64,000 bases of DNA from Datisca glomerata (lineage: Eukaryota; Streptophyta; Magnoliopsida; Cucurbitales; Datiscaceae), in the NCBI GenBank assembly GCA_003255025.1, contig QANY01000126.1:187919-251918 (forward strand). The letters run 5' to 3'. The notes beneath the pieces were generated by a model. The model was not told where the DNA came from. It worked only from the letters and a program-made list of their open reading frames with translations, and did no database searches. Numbering within the stretch: position 1 is the first letter of the stretch; each line of letters starts with the position of its first letter. Positions 59,426-64,000 of the stretch are shown in pieces. The position numbers and the translations under genes are program-made.

Positions 59426-60470
59426 TTGATGGTTGGTTTCGAAGACCTGATATTCTGTTTTGCAGTCTATGTTCCATTCATATATGGTTTTACCAAGGTA
59501 TGATTTCTGCGAATGAAGGAAGTCTTATTCATATAAGATATCTTGAGGAGTAGGTCTGGGATAATAATACCTACTAGATCCAGTTAATGCCATATGAGTA
59601 ATAGGCCTTTTAGAGTAGCTAGAAGAGAGTTTATTGATGGAATCATCAAAAATTTTCTAAATATCTAAGATTTGAGATAAAGAATATTCTTCTGATTCTT
59701 CAGGATTGGGTGAGTCATCCTGATTCATCATATCCAGTTGTCCTAAAGAAGATTCGGGTGTGAAGCTCTTGTCAGATGTGGAGATCTTCAGATTTTTTAT
59801 CTTACCCATAATGGTCTCCATAAAATCTTCTTCCTTCTTACTAGATTTTAATTTGAAATTTTGAACATCTAGGCGAGGCTTAAGTGTTGCAGGTTCAATA
59901 GTGAGTTTCTATTTTTCTGGTGGAGGAGTTTTAGTTTGTGTCTCCTAGATTTGGGAAACTTAATTCTCGATCCTAGTTAACTGTGTTCCTACAGTTTGAA
60001 GGAAGAGGTTTGTGTAATTATTCTACTTAGTTAAGGGTAGAATATCTTTAATCTTAACAGGGTCCTAATGATTAGCCTTTTCTGGTACTTCAGTATATGG
60101 GTTGATGAATAACGGTTTTTTATTCCCTTGACCTAGAGCAAGCTCTAAGGATAAGGGTGCTGGCTGTATAGCTTGGTAGGTTTTACCACTGGTAGTAATC
60201 CATCTTTTCTGTATATTTGTTACAACTTGTAACTGTTGGTCATTTTGTAGTTTGACTCTTTGGGTGAGCTAGTAATACCATTCAGGAAAAGACTGAAGGA
60301 GTTGACCGTGCTCTAATTGGAGTAGTACATGTTTTTAATATCTAAAAGCTGTTGAGGATTATTTGTAGCAAAATACCAATCCCCAAAATTCTGATATTTT
60401 GGTTGCATGAAATCTTGGTGAAGATTATGTCTTAAGACACTATTAGGTGTAAGATCCATTTAGATGTTGA
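59426..60470 (-). pseudogene. EPRV-2 N-terminal coat/linker region
   Basis: Between movement protein and coat core; Lys/Glu/Ser-rich pieces (PEESEEYSLSQILDI, KSSKKEEDFMETIMGKIKNL) in broken frames, typical of the variable acidic part of caulimovirid coat precursors. Duplicated at 52571-53620. Confidence 0.6.
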
Positions 60471-61599
60471 ATTGCATGTCATTGGCGGTTGGGCTAGTTG
60501 GCCTTCTGTTAATGGTAGATTCAAAAGCACCAATGGGGATCTGATTGTCGCTGATGTGAATTCCTCTAAATTGATCTTCTGGGAGAAATGAATGGTTAGA
60601 TTCCTCTGATCCTGGAGGGTCAGCTATGGATGATCTAGAGGATTCTGGTATTTCTACCTTATAGGGAAGAATACTACGGTTGCTTAGACTAGAAGGGCTG
60701 CTAGTCAGAAGTGGTTTCTAGAAGCGAAGATAGACATTTCCTCCTTGGGTTTCAATGACATCTTCTATGGATTGTCTTATGACAGGTCTGGTAGGTACGG
60801 CTTGAGGAATTTTCCATGTGTCAAGAAAGGTGATGTCAGACCAGGGAATCATATGGGGAATGGCCACCTAGCTATTGAAGAGATTCGTATCAATTAGGGT
60901 TGTGTGTCCTTGCTCACTTTGCTTTCTGGTGTAAGGATTTAAGGTTGTCAAAACCTTAAGATGAATTCTAAATAGGATTGCAAAGAGAGAAGATCCTGAT
61001 AAATAATCATAGTCATGTGATTGAACTCTCAGTTCAAGAACTTTAGCTAGATTGTTGTCAGACAACGCAATACTTAAATTCGGATTAATATTAAAATAGA
61101 CTGGTCCATGAGATAGAATAGTTTCTATGGGGCCCATAAGTGAAGTTTTTCATTTGAGACACCTACCATCTCTAAGGGTGCACTGTATGCTGGTGTTCTG
61201 GCTTAACAGAGTCAAATGTTTAATGTTATTTGCACCTGGTCTATATGCACATATTTATTATTTTTCATGAATGGATATAAATCATGCAGATGTAACAGAT
61301 AAATCACATCATCATTATGCTGTAATGGAATAGCATATTCAAAAGTTTTAATTATTTTTCGGCTAGTGAAACCAAATGTTCCAATTTTATAAATCGGGTT
61401 TGACCTTAGGTATAGTCCATTTATCTAATCCTTCTTTTACATCTTGATATGCAATTAACTCGGTTACCTCAGATGTGGAGGCTACAGTATTAGCGACGGA
61501 TGTCACAGATGCAAAGCAAAGTCCAGACATGTGTGTGTGGTGACCATGTATGCATAATTTAAAGAGAATATAAGCAGTATTATAGCTAAAACTATTCAT
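60470..61599 (-). pseudogene. EPRV-2 movement protein (30K type)
   Basis: Starts at the ATG at 61599, right after the priming site. The first frame reads to 61387 (VTELIAYQDVKEGLDKWTIP). Then 61137-60868 carries ILSHGPVYFNINPNLSIALS and LAKVLELRVQSHDYDYLSG, a pattern of the 30K movement-protein family used by caulimovirids for cell-to-cell spread. Stops near 61210 and 60718 inactivate it. Confidence 0.75.
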
Positions 61600-61612
61600 G
61601 GCTCTAATACCA
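61600..61612 (-). promoter_or_regulatory. EPRV-2 primer-binding site, tRNA-Met, abutting the start codon
   Basis: TGGTATTAGAGCC on the minus strand, one mismatch from the tRNA-Met complement, immediately followed by the ATG of the first reading frame. Confidence 0.7.
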
Positions 61613-62290
61613 ACTTACGACTTATTAACGCGCACCCATCAAGTGAGGGGACTAACCACTCTAGTTCTAGTCAATCCAGATAACGAAATAACTCACACTG
61701 AGCACGTCTGTCAACATTTTACATAGGTCAACAGTCCTAATGCAATCTCTGCTCAATGGACCTTACCAATACGTGACTTGGGTGACGTCCCACTCAGTGT
61801 TCATTGATTGTTTTTTGGACTTACTGTAGTCTACAGTGAGTGCTTCCTCACCTTAATAACTTACACATTGAGTATCTTCGAGTTAGCAACAAGATCATGA
61901 ATACTAGAGCTTATAGTAATGGTTATATGCAGTTCAAATTAGTACATACATGGTCTCATGAACAACTGCTGTTAAAATTAAAAGGGAAAACTTACGGTTG
62001 GAGCTCTGGAGCTCGTGAGAGCAATAAATTTATATATATATATATATAAGTATTATGGGAGATGGAGATTTACCATAAATTGAAGAAAATGGCTTTATAT
62101 TTTTGATGATGCTTCACCATTTTTTCAAAAAATGAAAATTTTCTTTTTCAACTTGCAAGAAGTATATTAAGTCTACTGACTCCCACTTAACCATTTCTCC
62201 TTAGATAGAGGAAGTGGTTGATTTATGGAGAATGGTTCCTTACCACTCTCTACTTCTATATTTTTTTTTAAAATTAAATTAATTACAACA
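61613..62290 (-). other. Leader/intergenic region of EPRV-2, or LTR of Copia-3
   Basis: Minus strand from a TGTTGTAATTAATTT start at 62290 (after a GGAGGA run) to the priming site. Contains (TA)n at about 62030-62048 and a perfect 7-bp-arm palindrome ACTGTAGTCTACAGT near 61825. It could be a copia 3' LTR, but no CA end precedes the priming site. Ownership unresolved. Confidence 0.4.
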
Positions 62291-63170
62291 ATCCTCCACA
62301 TAATCTAAAGTTAATATATATAGACACGCACATACGATTATCTTTACTATATAATGGGTGTAGGTATCTTTTGGGTTTAAACCTACACTTAGGATTAGTA
62401 AATATATATCTGAAGGAACCATACTAAACTAAGTCTTTAACTAGGTCCTTTAGTCAAGCTTCCACTTACCACACATATAGTACGAGAATTTATATTGGAT
62501 TCTAGTCTGTTTTGCGTGATTAACGGTCATGCGCACGCATCTTTTCTCATGAGTGTTTCTAGGGAGTAACCAAACTTTCCACAGTAGCGATCTCACTACA
62601 ACCCTCAGATAGGGGTGATATGTAATCAACACCTTGTAATATTCATGTCTTGGTTTCATTCAGAATTTACATTCTTCCTTAAACATCGCAGTTATGAGAA
62701 CTATCACAATATGAATGAGGCTTGGAAATACTCCTCAATATATAAACATATTGCTTATCTAGTCACACTACAACTTTGTTATTACCCATTGAACCTCATT
62801 CATGGGATCTCTAATCACAAAGGTTGGGCTTCAGCCCCATTCCCCCTCGGTGATTTACTTATCTTCCCTATAGTAAGCCTTTTTAATCATATATGCGATG
62901 TTCAGCTCAAATTTGACAAAATCAATAGAAATCATATCATGAGATAATAATTGTTTGATAGACATATATATAATTTTAAGATGTATGTTCTTCTCATTGT
63001 AATTTTTACTATTATCCTTAGCTTTAGAAGATTAGCTATCACAATGTATTGGTATAGCAGGGGTAAGTTTAGGTAAAATAGGAATATCAGAAGATAAACT
63101 TCTTAATCAATCTGCTCCACTACATGTTAAGTCTAAAGCAATAAATTTACTTACATGGTATGACAAAAAT
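62290..63170 (-). pseudogene. Copia-3 RNase H end and 3' UTR
   Basis: The minus strand reads LSSDIPILPKLTPAIPIHCD, KQLLSHDMISIDFVK and GAEAQPL, the copia RNase H C-terminal pattern (CDSQAA, VKQLL, SRGMGL-like), with stops. The rest up to 62290 looks like 3' untranslated DNA ending in a purine run. The remainder of the element is absent. Confidence 0.6.
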
Positions 63171-63364
63171 TACAACCCCGCCTAAAATTACTCTCTCACA
63201 ACTCTCTCTTTCTTTTAACTTCTCTCAGCTTCAACCTCTATTCAATGTCGAAAAAGGATCTTAGGGCTCAGGAATCAGCTCACTCGTTCATCTTTCTCTC
63301 GAGAAGCTCTATCTAGTGAAGCTCTCTCTCTCTGGTGTATCTCTCACACAGCGCCTCTCTTTAA
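63170..63364. other. Pyrimidine-rich noncoding stretch
   Basis: (CT)n-rich (AACTCTCTCTTTC, CTCTCTCTCTCTGG); may be an LTR end or leader. Nothing recognised. Confidence 0.4.
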
Positions 63365-64000
63365 CCTTCACAAACTCTATTGGTGGATACTCAGTCCAAA
63401 TGGTGATTGGGTGTGCCTGAAAATATGGTCTCAGTATTTGAACAGATGTAACAAGCGCATAAGATAGTTCTTACAAGTCTGGGTATCGTGACTCAACGTT
63501 GGTGAGAGCTTTGCTGGTGTAATACACATGCCTCCGAATTTTTCCTTCTTCCTTGACTAGGGCTGAGCTAACTGTCGCTGAAATGGCATCCATGTACATG
63601 AAGAGAACTTCTCCTAGGATAGGCTTGCTCAACAAGGTTGGCTTCCCTAAATACTCCTTTAGCTGCTCAAAGGCCTTGTTGTATTCATCTGTCCATTGAA
63701 AATCCTTTCCCTTTTTGGGTGCTCGATAAAAGTACAGACACTTATCTGTAGCTCAGGACACGAACCGATTCAGGGCAGCTACTCATCCATTCAACCGATG
63801 CAGTTCTTTTACATTTTGGGGTGGTTGCATCTCCACAAGGCTTGGATCTTATCCGGGTTTGCTTCAATCCCTCTTTGCTTTACTATGAACCCAAGAAATT
63901 TCCCTACTCTTACCCCAAAAACACGCTTGGCTGGGTTAAGCCGCATGTTGTACTCCCTTGTGGTTGTTAAGGTTTCATCTAAGTCCATCAAGAATGAGGT
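63365..64000 (-). pseudogene. Ty3/gypsy (Tat-like) RT-RNase H fragment, runs off the right edge
   Basis: Minus strand: RT part YNMRLNPAKRVFGV and GKFLGFIVKQRGIEANPDKI (63809-63991), then LYFYRAPKKGKDFQWTDEYN, FMYMDAISATVSSALVKEE, HVYYTSKALTNVESRYP, and YFQAHPITIW near 63400. This is the RT end and RNase H of the Tat/Retand type, interrupted by stops near 63785 and 63750. The element extends rightwards out of the window. Confidence 0.8.

Larger units (their letters stand above)
55705..61612 (-). mobile_element. EPRV-2: endogenous caulimovirid, near-full gene order
   Basis: Minus strand, from a tRNA-Met priming site at 61600-61612: movement protein, coat protein with zinc knuckle, protease, RT and RNase H, all broken by stops and frameshifts, then an extra protease piece. 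Order and lack of integrase fit Caulimoviridae (Petuvirus/Florendovirus-like, inferred). Related to but distinct from EPRV-1. Confidence 0.85.

Noticed and set aside
55705..61612. EPRV-2 as an active virus
   Set aside because: Every domain carries stops or frameshifts, RNase H is cut, and a rearranged protease piece is attached.
1..64000. tRNA or rRNA genes
   Set aside because: I saw no cloverleaf-capable tRNA with proper A and B boxes and no rRNA-like stretch; the tRNA-related motifs found are retroelement primer sites.

Overview
This window is repeat-dense nuclear DNA of a flowering plant, most likely a eudicot. The case rests on plant-type introns, Ty1/copia and Ty3/gypsy retrotransposons primed by plant tRNAs, Mutator-like and CACTA transposons, endogenous caulimovirid sequence and a scrap of chloroplast psaA. 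The species cannot be told from sequence alone. Only one gene looks intact: a three-exon major facilitator superfamily (MFS) transporter on the minus strand (16768-19754), whose exons join into an uninterrupted frame of 523 codons.

Layout, left to right. 1-2570: endogenous pararetrovirus (EPRV-1, plus strand; coat C-terminus, protease, RT, RNase H), cut by the left edge. 3430-5012: remnant of a tRNA-Arg-primed gypsy element (minus). 5145-6740: Mutator-like transposase pseudogene (minus). 8333-9764: possible solo LTR. 10940-13070: CACTA remnant with a Ulp1-like peptidase and a DUF4216-like piece. 14094-15930: inverted-repeat element, a DUF1985/MFS chimera and a 700-bp array of palindromic repeats. 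16768-19754: the MFS gene. 21002-21150: an orphan FolD exon. 22065-29221: decayed Copia-1. 29296-36051: Athila element with both LTRs, an internal pol deletion and a plastid insert.

36240-43215: Ulp1-like peptidase pseudogene (plus) facing a FAR1-type Mutator transposase pseudogene (minus), then an acidic exon pair; perhaps parts of one transposon. 43225-50500: Tat-lineage gypsy element with two RNase H domains, ending in a tandem repeat. 50519-54720: Copia-2, whose RT region is replaced by an antisense caulimovirid segment. 55705-61612: EPRV-2 (minus), with a priming site abutting its first ATG and a duplicated protease piece at its far end. 62290-63170: Copia-3 RNase H tail (minus). 63365-64000: another Tat fragment running off the right edge.

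The mobile elements are all broken by stops, frameshifts or deletions, so they do not form a working pathway. What the window records is repeated insertion and break repair. The best examples are the caulimovirid block inside Copia-2, a direct copy of part of EPRV-2 exactly 6852 bp away, and the patchwork of psaA and Athila gag sequence inside the Athila element. I found no sequence that demonstrates a new functional system. The palindromic array at 15205-15930 is the least explained structure.
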